A DNA stretch of 64,000 nucleotides. Origin: G965250275 sp965250275. GTDB taxonomy: Bacteria > Pseudomonadota > Alphaproteobacteria > Rhodobacterales > Rhodobacteraceae. The position numbers and the translations under genes are program-made. Positions 9,162 to 18,783 of the stretch are shown here, piece after piece (the first letter of the stretch is position 1; every line of letters starts with the position of its first letter). The stretch is from the NCBI GenBank assembly GCA_965250275.1, contig OZ252297.1, positions 2,170,001 to 2,234,000 on the forward strand, in the 5' to 3' direction. The notes beneath the pieces were generated by a model. The model saw nothing but the letters and a program-made list of their open reading frames with translations. It was not told the DNA's origin and ran no database searches.

Positions 9162-10124
9162 ATGGCTCTCGAAGACGCAAAAAAACAAGTTGATGAGGCG
9201 TTTACGCGCGAAAGCTTAACCGGGAATTCGTTCGAAAACACGTTTGGCGGGGCCACGTCCTTTCTGCGGCGGCGGTACACAAAAGATCTCGCCGATGTGG
9301 ATGTTGCCGTCACCGGGGTTCCCTTTGATCAGGCGGTCACCAACCGTCCGGGAACCCGGCTGGGACCGCGGGCCATTCGGGAGGCCAGCGCACTGCAAGC
9401 CTTTGATCCTCCTTATGGCTGGCCGTTTGACGTGATGGAGACGTTGCGGATCATCGACTATGGGGACCTGGCCTTTGATTATGCGAATATCCCAGCCTTC
9501 CCCAGTGCCTTGACCGCGCATATCAAGACCATTCTGGATGCTGGGGTCGCCAGCATTGTTTTGGGCGGCGATCACTACATCAGCTTTCCGATCCTGAAGG
9601 CCTATGCCGAGAAGTACGGTCCAATGTCGCTGTTGCAGTTTGATGCCCATTCGGACACCTGGCCGGATGATGACATGGATCGGGTGGATCACGGCACAAT
9701 GTTCTACAAGGCCGTGAAGATGGGGCTGGTGGACCCGTCCCGTTCGGTCCAGGTCGGCATCCGGACCACCAATCAGGACACTTTGGGGGTGCACACCATT
9801 GACGCTCGGGAGGTTCACGAAACCGGGCCGGTGGCGACCGCCAAAAAGATCAAGTCCATTCTTGGGGATGCGCCGACCTATTTGAGCTTTGATATTGATG
9901 GGCTGGACCCGGCATTTGCGCCTGGCACCGGAACACCGGTCTGGGGCGGGCTGACGAGTGGGCAGGCTTCCATCATCCTGCGGGACCTTGCCGGGATCAA
10001 TATCAAGGGTGGGGATGTGGTTGAGGTGTCGCCACCGTATGACACCACGGGCGCAACCGCCATTGCAGGGGCCCATGTGGCGACCGAGCTTTTGTGCCTA
10101 TTAGGGTGGCACCAGCAAACTTGA
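9162..10124 (+). CDS. speB: agmatinase (ureohydrolase family)
   Basis: A 320-residue binuclear-manganese ureohydrolase. Metal-binding motifs are complete: GGDHYISFP, DAHSDTWPD, and DIDGLDPAFAPGTGTP, plus the C-terminal VEVSPPYDTTGATAIAGAH. ATG at 9162 is preferred to the TTG two codons upstream. Agmatinase yields putrescine and urea from agmatine; related enzymes act on guanidinobutyrate or other guanidino compounds, so the exact substrate is an inference. It lies 14 bases after the M20 amidohydrolase in the same direction. Confidence 0.9.
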   Translation: MALEDAKKQVDEAFTRESLTGNSFENTFGGATSFLRRRYTKDLADVDVAVTGVPFDQAVTNRPGTRLGPRAIREASALQAFDPPYGWPFDVMETLRIIDYGDLAFDYANIPAFPSALTAHIKTILDAGVASIVLGGDHYISFPILKAYAEKYGPMSLLQFDAHSDTWPDDDMDRVDHGTMFYKAVKMGLVDPSRSVQVGIRTTNQDTLGVHTIDAREVHETGPVATAKKIKSILGDAPTYLSFDIDGLDPAFAPGTGTPVWGGLTSGQASIILRDLAGINIKGGDVVEVSPPYDTTGATAIAGAHVATELLCLLGWHQQT

Positions 10125-10245
10125 GAGCAGAAAAAGCAGGGGTGCGGAAATCCGCCGCGCCCTCAAAGGCACCGGATCGTGTTACCTCTAGAAGACAACC
10201 TGCGCGGCACCCTTGCGTGGGCCCAGAGAGGGACCACAAGAACAG

Positions 10246-10662
10246 ATGAGACGCATGATGTTATGGCTCTGGATTATTCTTGCTGCAGTTGTGGTTGTGA
10301 TGGGGTTCATCCGGCTCTCGCCAAGTGATCCGGCAGTCTGGAATGTGCCGCCGTCGGTTTCTGGCGACCAGGACTTGCCGGGTGGAGCCAAACGGCTGGT
10401 CGATACCGGGCCGGACGGGTTGGCGCGGCTTGTGCCCATTGCTCTGGCCACGCCCCGCACCGAGGTCCTGGCCGGCTCCGTGGAAAGCGGTCTGATGACC
10501 TTTGTTACCCGGTCGCTGGTTATGGGATTTCCCGACTATACAACCGCGCAACAGGATGGCGACACCCTGAAGCTTTACGCGCGCTTGCGCTTTGGCCGCT
10601 CAGATTTTGGAGTCAACCGCGCTCGTCTGCAGAAGTGGATCGACGCTTTGCAGGCTGGATGA
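10246..10662 (+). CDS. DUF1499 membrane-anchored protein
   Basis: A 138-residue protein with one N-terminal hydrophobic helix (LWLWIILAAVVVVMGFI, about residues 6-22), followed by a soluble DUF1499 domain ending YARLRFGRSDFGVNRARLQKWIDAL, the family's conserved tail. Function is unknown; it probably faces the periplasm. ATG at 10246 is chosen because it immediately precedes the helix. The last 63 bases overlap, tail to tail, the small secreted-protein gene on the opposite strand. Confidence 0.8.
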   Translation: MRRMMLWLWIILAAVVVVMGFIRLSPSDPAVWNVPPSVSGDQDLPGGAKRLVDTGPDGLARLVPIALATPRTEVLAGSVESGLMTFVTRSLVMGFPDYTTAQQDGDTLKLYARLRFGRSDFGVNRARLQKWIDALQAG

Positions 10663-10887
10663 CAAGCAGCCTTGCTGCACTTCACGCCACATCGGCACAT
10701 TCAGTGACATCTGACATTGCGCCATAAACATCCGGCCATCGACCTGAAGGCAGATGGTCTGACCCAGTTCAACGCGCCCACCGCTGCGATCGGTGCAATA
10801 GCAGTCAATCGTCTTGCCGCCGGGACCAATGACGTCAGCCACTGCAGGCAGGCCGAGCAAGCAGAGTATTGCAGTCAGTTTTTTCAT
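10600..10887 (-). CDS. small secreted cysteine-rich hypothetical protein
   Basis: A 95-residue protein with a clear signal peptide (MKKLTAILCLLGLPAVAD), so exported to the periplasm. Mature part carries about five cysteines (CYC, ICLQ, AQCQ, GCLS), compatible with disulfides. ATG at 10887 is taken; the frame runs on to 10938 but the Lys-Lys-hydrophobic start is convincing. It is divergent from prfA, with 62 bases between. The 3' end overlaps the DUF1499 gene by 63 bases. I do not recognise a named family. Confidence 0.65.
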   Translation of the reverse strand: MKKLTAILCLLGLPAVADVIGPGGKTIDCYCTDRSGGRVELGQTICLQVDGRMFMAQCQMSLNVPMWREVQQGCLSSSLQSVDPLLQTSAVDSKI

Positions 10888-10949
10888 GGCCCGGAGCGTA
10901 TCATAGCCTTTCGCTTGACCAAAGCCCCTTGATATCACACACCCGGCAT

Positions 10950-11999
10950 ATGGTTCCGGCAGACAGACTTGAGCAGATCATCCAACGGTTTCAGTTTCTT
11001 GAAGCTGCGATGGCAGACGGGCAGGGGGATATCGCCCAACTCGCCAAGGAGTATGCGGATCTGCGTCCTGTGGTCGAGCAGATCACGCTTTATCGCGCTT
11101 TGTTGACCGACCTGACCGAAGCCGAGGAAATGCTGGATGATCCGGATATGCGGGCATTGGCCGAAGAAGAACTGCCGGTTCTGCGCGCCCGGATCCCGGA
11201 TGCCGAAGCGGCCCTGCAACTCTCCTTGCTTCCGAAGGACGAGGCGGACGCACGTCCGGCCATTCTGGAGATCAGACCGGGCACCGGCGGTGATGAAGCG
11301 GCGCTTTTTGCCGGAGACCTACTGCGGATGTATCAACGCTATGCCGAAGCAAGGGGCTGGTCCGTCGACATCATCGAAGAGCAGCCGACCGAACTTGGGG
11401 GCATCAAGGAGGTCGTGGCCCATATCAAGGGCCAGAATGTCTTTGCCCGTCTCAAATACGAAAGTGGTGTGCATCGGGTGCAACGGGTGCCTGCAACCGA
11501 AAGTGGCGGGCGCATTCACACATCGGCGGCGACGGTTGCCGTGTTGCCGGAAGCGGTGGATGTCGACATTCAGATCGATCCCGGTGATCTGCGCATCGAC
11601 ACGATGCGGGCATCAGGTGCCGGCGGGCAGCACGTCAACACCACCGATTCCGCGGTGCGGATCACGCACTTGCCATCGGGGATTGTGGTAACGAGTTCCG
11701 AAAAGTCTCAGCACCGCAACCGCGAGATTGCCATGCAGGTGCTTAAGACCCGGCTGTATGATCTGGAGCGGCAACGCGTGGCGGACGAACGGTCGGCGGA
11801 TCGCGCGGCGCAGGTTGGCAGCGGCGACCGGTCAGAACGCATCCGAACCTACAATTTTCCGCAGGGGCGGATGACCGACCATCGCATCAACCTGACCCTC
11901 TACAAGCTGGATCAGGTGATGCAGGGCGATCTTGATGAAATGATCGACGCACTGACCGCGGATGATCAGGCCCGGATGCTTGCGGATCTGGATACATGA
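10950..11999 (+). CDS. prfA: peptide chain release factor 1
   Basis: A 349-residue class I release factor, close to the usual 355-360. It recognises UAA/UAG and triggers peptide release. The universally conserved GGQ appears in GAGGQHVNTTDSAVRI, and LPKDEADARPAILEIRPGTGGDEAALFAGDL marks the domain before it. The C-terminal TYNFPQGRMTDHRINLTLYKLDQVM is diagnostic of RF1. ATG at 10950 (MVPADRLEQI) matches the family start. It overlaps prmC by 4 bases (ATGA), the standard coupling with the methylase that modifies its GGQ glutamine. Confidence 0.97.
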   Translation: MVPADRLEQIIQRFQFLEAAMADGQGDIAQLAKEYADLRPVVEQITLYRALLTDLTEAEEMLDDPDMRALAEEELPVLRARIPDAEAALQLSLLPKDEADARPAILEIRPGTGGDEAALFAGDLLRMYQRYAEARGWSVDIIEEQPTELGGIKEVVAHIKGQNVFARLKYESGVHRVQRVPATESGGRIHTSAATVAVLPEAVDVDIQIDPGDLRIDTMRASGAGGQHVNTTDSAVRITHLPSGIVVTSSEKSQHRNREIAMQVLKTRLYDLERQRVADERSADRAAQVGSGDRSERIRTYNFPQGRMTDHRINLTLYKLDQVMQGDLDEMIDALTADDQARMLADLDT

Positions 12000-12826
12000 C
12001 AGCCGCCGAAGCCATGGTTGCTGCCACAGCGCGCCTGCGGGCCGCAGGTGTGGCCGATCCGGCGCGCGATGCCCGTGTTCTCCTTGCCCACGCAGCGCGT
12101 GTCGAGGCGGCGCGCGTCACCTTGATTGCGCCCGAGGACCTGGAACCAGAAGTTGAGGAGCGCTACGAGCAACTGATCGCACTCCGGGCGGTGCGCGTGC
12201 CCGTTTCGCACCTGCTGGGCGAGCGAGAGTTCTATGGTCGGCGTTTCAAGGTAAGTGCCGACGTGCTGGACCCAAGGCCGGAAACCGAAACACTGATCGA
12301 GGCGGCGCTGGCAGAACCGTTCGCCAATGTGCTCGACCTTGGGGTGGGGTCTGGCAACATTCTGGTGACACTCTTGCTGGAAGTCCCTTCTGCACGCGGG
12401 TTGGGCGTTGATCTGAGCGAGACAGCCTGTTTGCAGGCCAGCGCAAATGCCGTAATGCACCGTGTTCAGGGCCGCGCCGAAATCATTCAGTCTGACTGGT
12501 TTTCGACCGTGCGGGGTCGGTTCGATCTGATTGTCTCCAACCCGCCTTACATTGCGCTTGACGAAATGCCGGGGCTCGCCGCAGAGGTGCGGGAACATGA
12601 ACCCGAGCTGGCGCTCACGGATTTTGGTGATGGGCTGGGCGCCTACCGTTTGATCGCGGCGACCGCCGTGGAGCATCTCAAACCGGGCGGGCGACTGCTT
12701 GTCGAAATCGGTCCGACCCAGGCGGCGGCGGTGATTGCGCTCCTGGCACAAGGAGGGCTGGTCGCGTTGCGCGTTTTGCAGGATCTGGACGGGCGGGACC
12801 GTGTGATTTGTGCACGACGCCCCTGA
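11996..12826 (+). CDS. prmC: peptide chain release factor N5-glutamine methyltransferase
   Basis: A 276-residue PrmC/HemK enzyme that methylates the GGQ glutamine of release factors. Seen are the N-terminal helical domain, the PRPETETLIEAAL linker (canonical P-R-x-E-T), motif I VLDLGVGSGNI, and the catalytic NPPY at about residue 181. Coupled with prfA by ATGA. The stretch from its stop to 13062 (236 bases) is AT-rich toward the DUF4167 gene and shows no other feature I can support. Confidence 0.96.
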   Translation: MTAAEAMVAATARLRAAGVADPARDARVLLAHAARVEAARVTLIAPEDLEPEVEERYEQLIALRAVRVPVSHLLGEREFYGRRFKVSADVLDPRPETETLIEAALAEPFANVLDLGVGSGNILVTLLLEVPSARGLGVDLSETACLQASANAVMHRVQGRAEIIQSDWFSTVRGRFDLIVSNPPYIALDEMPGLAAEVREHEPELALTDFGDGLGAYRLIAATAVEHLKPGGRLLVEIGPTQAAAVIALLAQGGLVALRVLQDLDGRDRVICARRP

Positions 12827-13062
12827 AAATCCACGTGTTGTCACCAAAACGCGTCAAATCGAAGCAAAAACAGGCAAAAAACCGCAACAGGGACTTGTCT
12901 GACGGCGCGCGACATGTTTACTCAAAGGTACTGCGCAGGGGACGGCCTTAGGCCACCGCGCAGTGCCAAGCCCAACATGTCGACGGTCCGACTGGTATTA
13001 AAGATGCGCAAAACGCGCGAAATGGATCGGCAGACGGCAAAAAAAAGGCAAATAGCAAGTTT

Positions 13063-13629
13063 ATGAGATCGTCTAAATCCCGTTCGCGGTCGAAGTCGAA
13101 CCGCAATCGTCCTTCTGGTGGCAACGTCGTTAACCGCGTGTTCGACAGCTCCGGACCCGAAGGCAAGGTTCGTGGAACACCGCAGCAAATCATTGATAAA
13201 TACAACCAGTTGGCGCGTGATGCTCAACTAAGCAATGACCGTGTTGCAACCGAAAATTTTCAACAACACGCAGAACACTACCTGCGTCTTCTCAGCGATG
13301 CACAACGCGAAATGGAAGCGCGCCGCGAAGAGCAGGAACGCCAGAACCGCGAACGTCAGGCTGAGCGTGATCGGGAGCGCGCCGATCGCCAGGAACGCGA
13401 ATCAAACGGGACGCAACCTCCGCAGGATCCCGCACAAGCTCCGCAGCCGGAAGTGATGGATATCGACACAAGCGACGAGTCTGGTGGAGATACCGGATTG
13501 GTCGAAACGCCCGAAAGTCAGCCCAAGAAGCAGACGTCCCGGCGTGGTCGTAGTCGGAAGCCCAAAGAGGCGCCCGTTTCCGAAGGGGATGGAAACGACA
13601 CGCCAGAGGCACCCGAAGCGGCGGAATAG
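13063..13629 (+). CDS. DUF4167 domain protein
   Basis: A 188-residue basic/acidic, low-complexity protein. The N-terminal Arg/Ser-rich region (RSSKSRSRSKSNRNRP) followed by VFDSSGPEGKVRGTPQQIIDKYNQLARDAQLSNDRVATENFQQHAEHYLRLL is the DUF4167 domain, very widespread in alphaproteobacteria. A predicted long charged coiled coil follows (about residues 90-125) and then an acidic, proline-rich and basic tail. Function is unknown; the basic head suggests nucleic-acid or ribosome binding (inference). It ends 6 bases before the convergent rsmA stop. Confidence 0.9.
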   Translation: MRSSKSRSRSKSNRNRPSGGNVVNRVFDSSGPEGKVRGTPQQIIDKYNQLARDAQLSNDRVATENFQQHAEHYLRLLSDAQREMEARREEQERQNRERQAERDRERADRQERESNGTQPPQDPAQAPQPEVMDIDTSDESGGDTGLVETPESQPKKQTSRRGRSRKPKEAPVSEGDGNDTPEAPEAAE

Positions 13630-13635
13630 TCCTAC

Positions 13636-14478
13636 TCAGCTCTGGTCCATTGCCCGGGCCAGTGCACAGAAACCTTCCAGCGAAACCTGCTCTGCCCGAT
13701 CCGTCGGTTTGAGGCCTGCTGAGGTCAGTCTGTCCTCGATGTCAGGTGCCTGACCTTTCAGAGCTGCGCGCAGCATCTTTCGCCTCTGATTGAATGCGGC
13801 GGCAACCACCCGCACCAGCGTTTTGGGATTGGCCGGATAGCGCGGCGCCGAAAGCGCTTTCAAGTGAACAACGGCGCTGGAGACTTTTGGCGGCGGGGTG
13901 AAGGCCTCGGGGGGCAGGGACATCGCGATTTGCGCCTCTGTCCGCCACTGCGCCAGTATGGCGAGTCGTCCGTAGGATTTGGTGCCGGGTTGGGCGACGA
14001 TCCTTTCGGCAACCTCGCGCTGGAACATCAGGGTAAGGCTTTGCCAGAACGGGGGCCAGTCCTCTGGTGACAACCAGCGCACCAACAGTTCCGTTCCGAC
14101 ATTGTAGGGCAGGTTTGCCACCACCTTGACGGGCTGGGTCAGGCGGGACAGCGGGTCAAGCTCCAATGCGTCGGCGTTGACCACGTCCAATCGACCGGGA
14201 TAGGCCGCTGCGATTTCCGCCAGTGCAGGCAGACATCGGGTATCTTTCTCCACCGCCAAGACCCGCCGCGCACCTTCTGCCAGCAGACCTCGTGTCAGCC
14301 CTCCGGGGCCGGGACCGATTTCCAGCACATCCGCACGGTTCAGATCCCCGGCTTGCCGGGCGATTTTGGCCGTCAGATTGAGGTCCATCAAGAAGTTCTG
14401 ACCCAGCGATTTCCGCGCCGAGAGCTGGTGATCGGCGATGACCTGACGCAAAGGGGGCAGCGCGTCGATCTGGCTCAC
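13636..14478 (-). CDS. rsmA: 16S rRNA (adenine1518-N6/adenine1519-N6)-dimethyltransferase
   Basis: A 280-residue KsgA/RsmA enzyme that dimethylates two adjacent adenines in 16S rRNA during small-subunit maturation. Motifs are KSLGQNFLMD, VLEIGPGPGGLTRGLL (SAM motif I), and the catalytic NLPYNVG. Its start overlaps the pdxA stop by 4 bases, making it the last gene of the leftward lptF-lptG-lptD-surA-pdxA-rsmA operon, a conserved alphaproteobacterial arrangement. Confidence 0.96.
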   Translation of the reverse strand: MSQIDALPPLRQVIADHQLSARKSLGQNFLMDLNLTAKIARQAGDLNRADVLEIGPGPGGLTRGLLAEGARRVLAVEKDTRCLPALAEIAAAYPGRLDVVNADALELDPLSRLTQPVKVVANLPYNVGTELLVRWLSPEDWPPFWQSLTLMFQREVAERIVAQPGTKSYGRLAILAQWRTEAQIAMSLPPEAFTPPPKVSSAVVHLKALSAPRYPANPKTLVRVVAAAFNQRRKMLRAALKGQAPDIEDRLTSAGLKPTDRAEQVSLEGFCALARAMDQS

Positions 14479-15437
14479 GACGCGGCCATCCTCTGCGCCA
14501 TGCGCAGCGCTTCGATGAGGCTGGTCGGGTTTGCCAGACCGCGTCCGGCAATGTCGAAAGCCGTACCATGGTCCGGGGACGTGCGCACAAAGGGCAATCC
14601 CAGTGTCACGTTCACACCACGGTCGAAGTCCAGTGTCTTGATCGGGATCAGGGCCTGATCGTGATACATACAGACCGCGGCGTCATAGCGCTTTCTAGCC
14701 TCTGCATGAAACAGTGTGTCTGCAGGATGCGGACCCGTGACCGTCACGCCGGGCATTTCGAAGTCATTGATCAACCCTGCGATCCAGTCGACTTCCTCAC
14801 TGCCGAGTTTGCCGCCTTCACCGGCATGTGGATTCAGGCCTGCGACAGCGATGCGCGGTGCGGATATGCCGAACTGTTCCCTCAGACCCTGCGCCGTGAT
14901 CCGTATAGTGTCTCTCAGCAGGGCGGGCGTGAGCGCGGCGGGAACCTCCGCAAGTGGGATGTGAATGGTGGCTGGCACCACCCGCAGCTGCTCGCTTGCC
15001 AGCATCATCACAACGCGCTCAGCATTGGCCAGCGCGCCCAGGTACTCAGTATGGCCGGGAAAGCCAAACCCGGCGCCCTCCATCAATGCCTGTTTGTGGA
15101 TCGGGGCGGTGCACAACGCGCTGGCCGGTCCGCATTGGACGAGTTCGACCGCGCGCGCGATGCTGTCGATCACCGATTGGGCGTTGGCCGGGTTGGCTTT
15201 GCCCGGCATGTTCGGTGCGGGAAACCGGTGCTCCAGCACGGGCACGCCGGTGGCACTGGCCGCAATGGCGTCTGCAGCGTCCGCGACGATGTGGCACGGC
15301 GTTCCGTCTGGGAGATGCCCGGGATCGCCGATCCAGACAAACGGGCAATCCTGCCGCAAGCTGTCCCAGGCTTTCGCGGCCAGTTCCGGTCCGATGCCGG
15401 CAGGTTCACCACAGCTCAGCGCAATGGGGCGCTTCAT
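14475..15437 (-). CDS. pdxA: 4-hydroxythreonine-4-phosphate dehydrogenase
   Basis: A 320-residue PdxA protein for pyridoxal phosphate synthesis: NAD-dependent oxidation of 4-phosphohydroxy-threonine. Characteristic features are SCGEPAGIGPELAAKAW at the N terminus, HKQALMEGAGFGFPGHTEYLG (zinc-site His), NPHAGEGGKLGSEEVDWI, and MYHDQALIPIKTL with DRGVNVTLGLPFVRTSPDHGTAFD. Overlaps surA and rsmA by 4 bases on each side, as in enterobacterial and alphaproteobacterial surA-pdxA-rsmA operons. Confidence 0.96.
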   Translation of the reverse strand: MKRPIALSCGEPAGIGPELAAKAWDSLRQDCPFVWIGDPGHLPDGTPCHIVADAADAIAASATGVPVLEHRFPAPNMPGKANPANAQSVIDSIARAVELVQCGPASALCTAPIHKQALMEGAGFGFPGHTEYLGALANAERVVMMLASEQLRVVPATIHIPLAEVPAALTPALLRDTIRITAQGLREQFGISAPRIAVAGLNPHAGEGGKLGSEEVDWIAGLINDFEMPGVTVTGPHPADTLFHAEARKRYDAAVCMYHDQALIPIKTLDFDRGVNVTLGLPFVRTSPDHGTAFDIAGRGLANPTSLIEALRMAQRMAAS

Positions 15438-16657
15438 CGTTCGACGATCACCGCGTCAGCTTCGAGCTGTTGCAGAAGGCTTGCTGCAAAAGCGTTCAAC
15501 CGCTGTTGCGTCAGCGCGTTGGCAACATCTTCGCGGCTGGCATCTTCGTTCAGTTCCGCCGTCCGCCCGCAGAGCATCAGAAGGATCAGGTTCTGGCCGC
15601 CAGCGCTGGTCAGGTTGGTCGAAATCTCGTTCCGGTCCAGCTTGGCCAATTCCAGTGCAATGTCTCTCGGGATTTCGCCGGGCGGCAGGCTGGTCCGTTC
15701 CAAGCGTTCAGGCGGCTGATCCTTGGCGATCCCATAAAGATCGTCGCAGGTGTCGATCCGGGCACGGATGTCGGCTGCGGCTCGAAGCGCGTCTTCGCTG
15801 CGACCGCCCGGAATGGCGTATGTTGCGTATTCGATGGCGGAGTAGCGGGGCGCACCAGACACGACCTCCTGAATGTCGCGCATCTGGAAGACGGCGGTCG
15901 CATCAGGAAGGAGGATCGGCTCAGTCACTTGGCCCGGACTGAGTTCCAGAATCACGGATTGCAGGTTCGGTGGCAATTCACTGGACAAAATCCAATCCAG
16001 CTGCCCACCGCGATCGCGCGTTTCAGTCGCTGAATAACGCCGGGCTGCTTCGGAGAAATCGTTGAAATTGGTGATCTGGGAGAGTTCCTGCATCAACCCC
16101 GCCAGTTCCTCGGCGTTTTCCGGCGTGCGCGGAACAATGATTTCCGAAAGCAGGACCCGCACACCGCCTCCGCTGCCGTCGCGGCCCAAAGCGCGGTCGA
16201 TTTCTGCGTCACTGGGGCGCGCCTGGGCCGTGAAACGGGCCTGAACGTAGCTGCGCCAGGAGATCCCAATCTCGACAAAATCCCGAAATGTCTCTTCCGA
16301 AACGCCGCCCTGGCCCAAGGCCTGGATGAACTCCTCGCGTCCCAGATCCGCGCGGCCGGCAAACTCATCCATGCCGGCTTCGATGTCCTCTGGAGTGACC
16401 TCAAGCCCAACCTGCTTGATGACCTGTTGTTTGAGCCGGTCGCTGATCAGCTGCTCGCGCGCCAGCTTCAAAGGGTCACCGGGCGCACGCAAAAGATCAA
16501 GAAACAGAGCGCGCTGTTCCAACTCATAGTAACTCACCACGCTGTCGTTCACCGTGATCGCGGGGGAGAAGAGGGCCTGTGCGGACGCGCCGAGGGACAT
16601 CGCGAGGAACGCCAGAACGGCGCCGCACCAGCACAAAGGTTTCATAATCAGCTGCAT
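15434..16657 (-). CDS. surA: SurA-like periplasmic peptidyl-prolyl isomerase/chaperone
   Basis: A 407-residue exported protein. A signal peptide is visible (MKPLCWCGAVLAFLAMSLGASAQA). The N-terminal SurA_N-like segment (ITVNDSVVSYYELEQRALFLDLL) is followed by a parvulin-type domain (ILSSELPPNLQSVILELSPGQVTEPI). SurA chaperones outer-membrane proteins such as LptD. ATG at 16657 overlaps the lptD stop by 10 bases; a second ATG at 16645 is an equally good start. Parvulin sequence is divergent, so isomerase activity is uncertain. Confidence 0.87.
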   Translation of the reverse strand: MQLIMKPLCWCGAVLAFLAMSLGASAQALFSPAITVNDSVVSYYELEQRALFLDLLRAPGDPLKLAREQLISDRLKQQVIKQVGLEVTPEDIEAGMDEFAGRADLGREEFIQALGQGGVSEETFRDFVEIGISWRSYVQARFTAQARPSDAEIDRALGRDGSGGGVRVLLSEIIVPRTPENAEELAGLMQELSQITNFNDFSEAARRYSATETRDRGGQLDWILSSELPPNLQSVILELSPGQVTEPILLPDATAVFQMRDIQEVVSGAPRYSAIEYATYAIPGGRSEDALRAAADIRARIDTCDDLYGIAKDQPPERLERTSLPPGEIPRDIALELAKLDRNEISTNLTSAGGQNLILLMLCGRTAELNEDASREDVANALTQQRLNAFAASLLQQLEADAVIVER

Positions 16658-18783
16658 CTTCGCCTGTATGTTTCTGATCCGCCCGCAACCGAAAAGCCAC
16701 GTAAGGCGATGGTAAAGCCGAAATCGGTCACGGGCTCAACACTTGTAGACGTGATAAAGCGCCGGTTCAGGGAAAGATCAACCTCCACACATTCATTTGT
16801 GTAGACAAGCCCGATCCCGGCCGTTGTGGCACGGGTTTCGCTCAGATCGTACCGCCAGTTCGCGCTTGCGGTCCAATTGGGTGACATCTTGTAGCTGCCA
16901 TCAAGCCAGACTTCGGACTGTTGACGCGGTCGGTCTTCCGCGTCGTCCGGGCCGAGCCAGAGATAAGTTCCCGTCAGTGCCGTGCGCTCGCCCACCCAAT
17001 CCCCACGCAGTTCCGCTTTGGCAAAGCTGAAGGCCTCGTCAAGGATGGATCGCGCCGTCAGAGACAGCGAATCGTTCATCTTGATTTGCCCTGCAACGAG
17101 GTAATCGGATGAGGTGCCGGACAGGCCTGATGTGGGGGAGAAATTCGGGTCCGCCACCTCTCGGAAGACTTGTCCCACCGAGGCGGAGGCCTGCCAGCCC
17201 GATGCGCCAAACCGCGCCCAGTTGATGCCATAGGCCGCGACAAGCCCGTCTTCGCGCCGGTCCGGGGCCGGAAATCGCGACAAGGACAGCAGGTTGCCGG
17301 TGTCAAATTCGACGAAACGGCTTTCGTCGTTGGGAACCGGATCGCCGGTGACGTTTGTCCAGGCCACCTGCACGATGGGTTCCAGAAAATGCGTTGCCCG
17401 GGCTGTCCGCCGGGTCATGGGGTACTTCAGGGTCACCGCGGCTTCGGGTGTTGCGCGGTTGGCCTGATCGGGAAAGTTGCTGTCCTGTTCGATGTCAAAG
17501 ATGTCAGCGGCGAACCCCAGGCGACCATCGATCCGGAGACCCTGCTTCAGGATCCAGCTGCGCAAGTACAGCAATTCCGCTGTGGCGCGTCTCACATCGC
17601 GGCCCAGCACGTCGATGTTGGATGACCTGCGGTGCGCATGCGCGTCGAACGCCACGCGCAGTTCCCCACCGATCGGATTCACAAAGAACCGACGTTCAAA
17701 CTGTGCATCTGCAACCTCGGTCGGGACCAGCGACTCGTCCTCTCCGTCTCGCAGAGAATCGAAATGGATCAGGCCAACCTGAAAGAAGCTGTTGCGCTTG
17801 GTTCGGGTGAGGGTGATCTGGCTTTCAAGCCGGTCGGTATAGGGCAGGCCGTAGTCGATGAGGTAAGCGTTGTCGCTGACAGTCTCGATATCAAACGTCA
17901 GCTTGAAGTCTTGTGGCAGGTCGAACCAGCCATATCCAAAAAGGTAACCGCGGCTTTCTCCGGGTATGAGATCGTCGCGCGTGTATGCCCCTTCAAAGGC
18001 GATGCGCCCGTTGCGAAATGCCTGGCGGTACCGGAAGTCGAGCGTGTTGGTGCGCGGCGACCAGTAGGGCGAAATGGTCAGGTCCGCGTGATCGCCCAGA
18101 CGGAAGAAATACGGCACGCGTATCCCTGTATCGAGCGCACTGGTTGTGCGGATGGATGGGATCAGAAACCCGGAGGCTCGTTTCAGTGATGGGTCGGGCA
18201 ACCGGAGACGCGGAAAGTAAAAGACCGGGACATCGCGGATCCGGAACTGCGCCCCTTCAAAATAGAGTTGCTTTTCGAGCTGGTCATGGATCACGCGGCG
18301 GGCTCTGATCTGCCACAGCGGCGGCTCCCCATCGTCGCAGACATGACAGGAGGTTACGGCCGTTTTGTCTAGCTGCGTGTAGCGCCCGTTCAAGCGGGTC
18401 ATCTGCACCGAGGCAAGCTGCAACTGCTGCGCCAAGACCAGCCGGGCGCCACTCAAGAGCCCGTTTTGCAGCCCTTCGTCCATTTCTGCTGCGCTGGCCA
18501 GAACCGTGGTGCCATCGCCCTGATCAATCCGGATTGGACCATCAATGCTCAGCGATCCGCTGGCGCGATCGAATGTGATCCGCTGGGCGCGAAGCCTGAT
18601 GTCGCCCTGAAAGGCTTCGACATTGCCTTCGGCGACCAGTTTCTGGTCCGCAGTGACAAAAATGGAATCGGCCACCAACAATGCGGGCGCATCGGAACCC
18701 GTGTCGTTTGCCTGAGCCTGTGCGCTCAGGCTCAGACCCAGCGTCACGAGCAGCAGCACAGCCAGACGGCAAAGCGTGATCAT
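16648..18783 (-). CDS. lptD: LPS-assembly outer membrane protein LptD
   Basis: A 711-residue outer-membrane beta-barrel. A signal peptide (MITLCRLAVLLLVTLGLSLSAQAQA) precedes an OstA-like beta-jellyroll domain (ADSIFVTADQKLVAEGNVEAFQGDIRLRAQRITFDR) and then the LptD C-terminal barrel. LptD with LptE inserts LPS into the outer leaflet. Start at 18783 overlaps the lptG stop by 4 bases. CHVCDDGE and the terminal cysteine pair region (CVEVD) could form the interdomain disulfides. No lptE is seen nearby. Confidence 0.95.
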   Translation of the reverse strand: MITLCRLAVLLLVTLGLSLSAQAQANDTGSDAPALLVADSIFVTADQKLVAEGNVEAFQGDIRLRAQRITFDRASGSLSIDGPIRIDQGDGTTVLASAAEMDEGLQNGLLSGARLVLAQQLQLASVQMTRLNGRYTQLDKTAVTSCHVCDDGEPPLWQIRARRVIHDQLEKQLYFEGAQFRIRDVPVFYFPRLRLPDPSLKRASGFLIPSIRTTSALDTGIRVPYFFRLGDHADLTISPYWSPRTNTLDFRYRQAFRNGRIAFEGAYTRDDLIPGESRGYLFGYGWFDLPQDFKLTFDIETVSDNAYLIDYGLPYTDRLESQITLTRTKRNSFFQVGLIHFDSLRDGEDESLVPTEVADAQFERRFFVNPIGGELRVAFDAHAHRRSSNIDVLGRDVRRATAELLYLRSWILKQGLRIDGRLGFAADIFDIEQDSNFPDQANRATPEAAVTLKYPMTRRTARATHFLEPIVQVAWTNVTGDPVPNDESRFVEFDTGNLLSLSRFPAPDRREDGLVAAYGINWARFGASGWQASASVGQVFREVADPNFSPTSGLSGTSSDYLVAGQIKMNDSLSLTARSILDEAFSFAKAELRGDWVGERTALTGTYLWLGPDDAEDRPRQQSEVWLDGSYKMSPNWTASANWRYDLSETRATTAGIGLVYTNECVEVDLSLNRRFITSTSVEPVTDFGFTIALRGFSVAGGSETYRRRCS

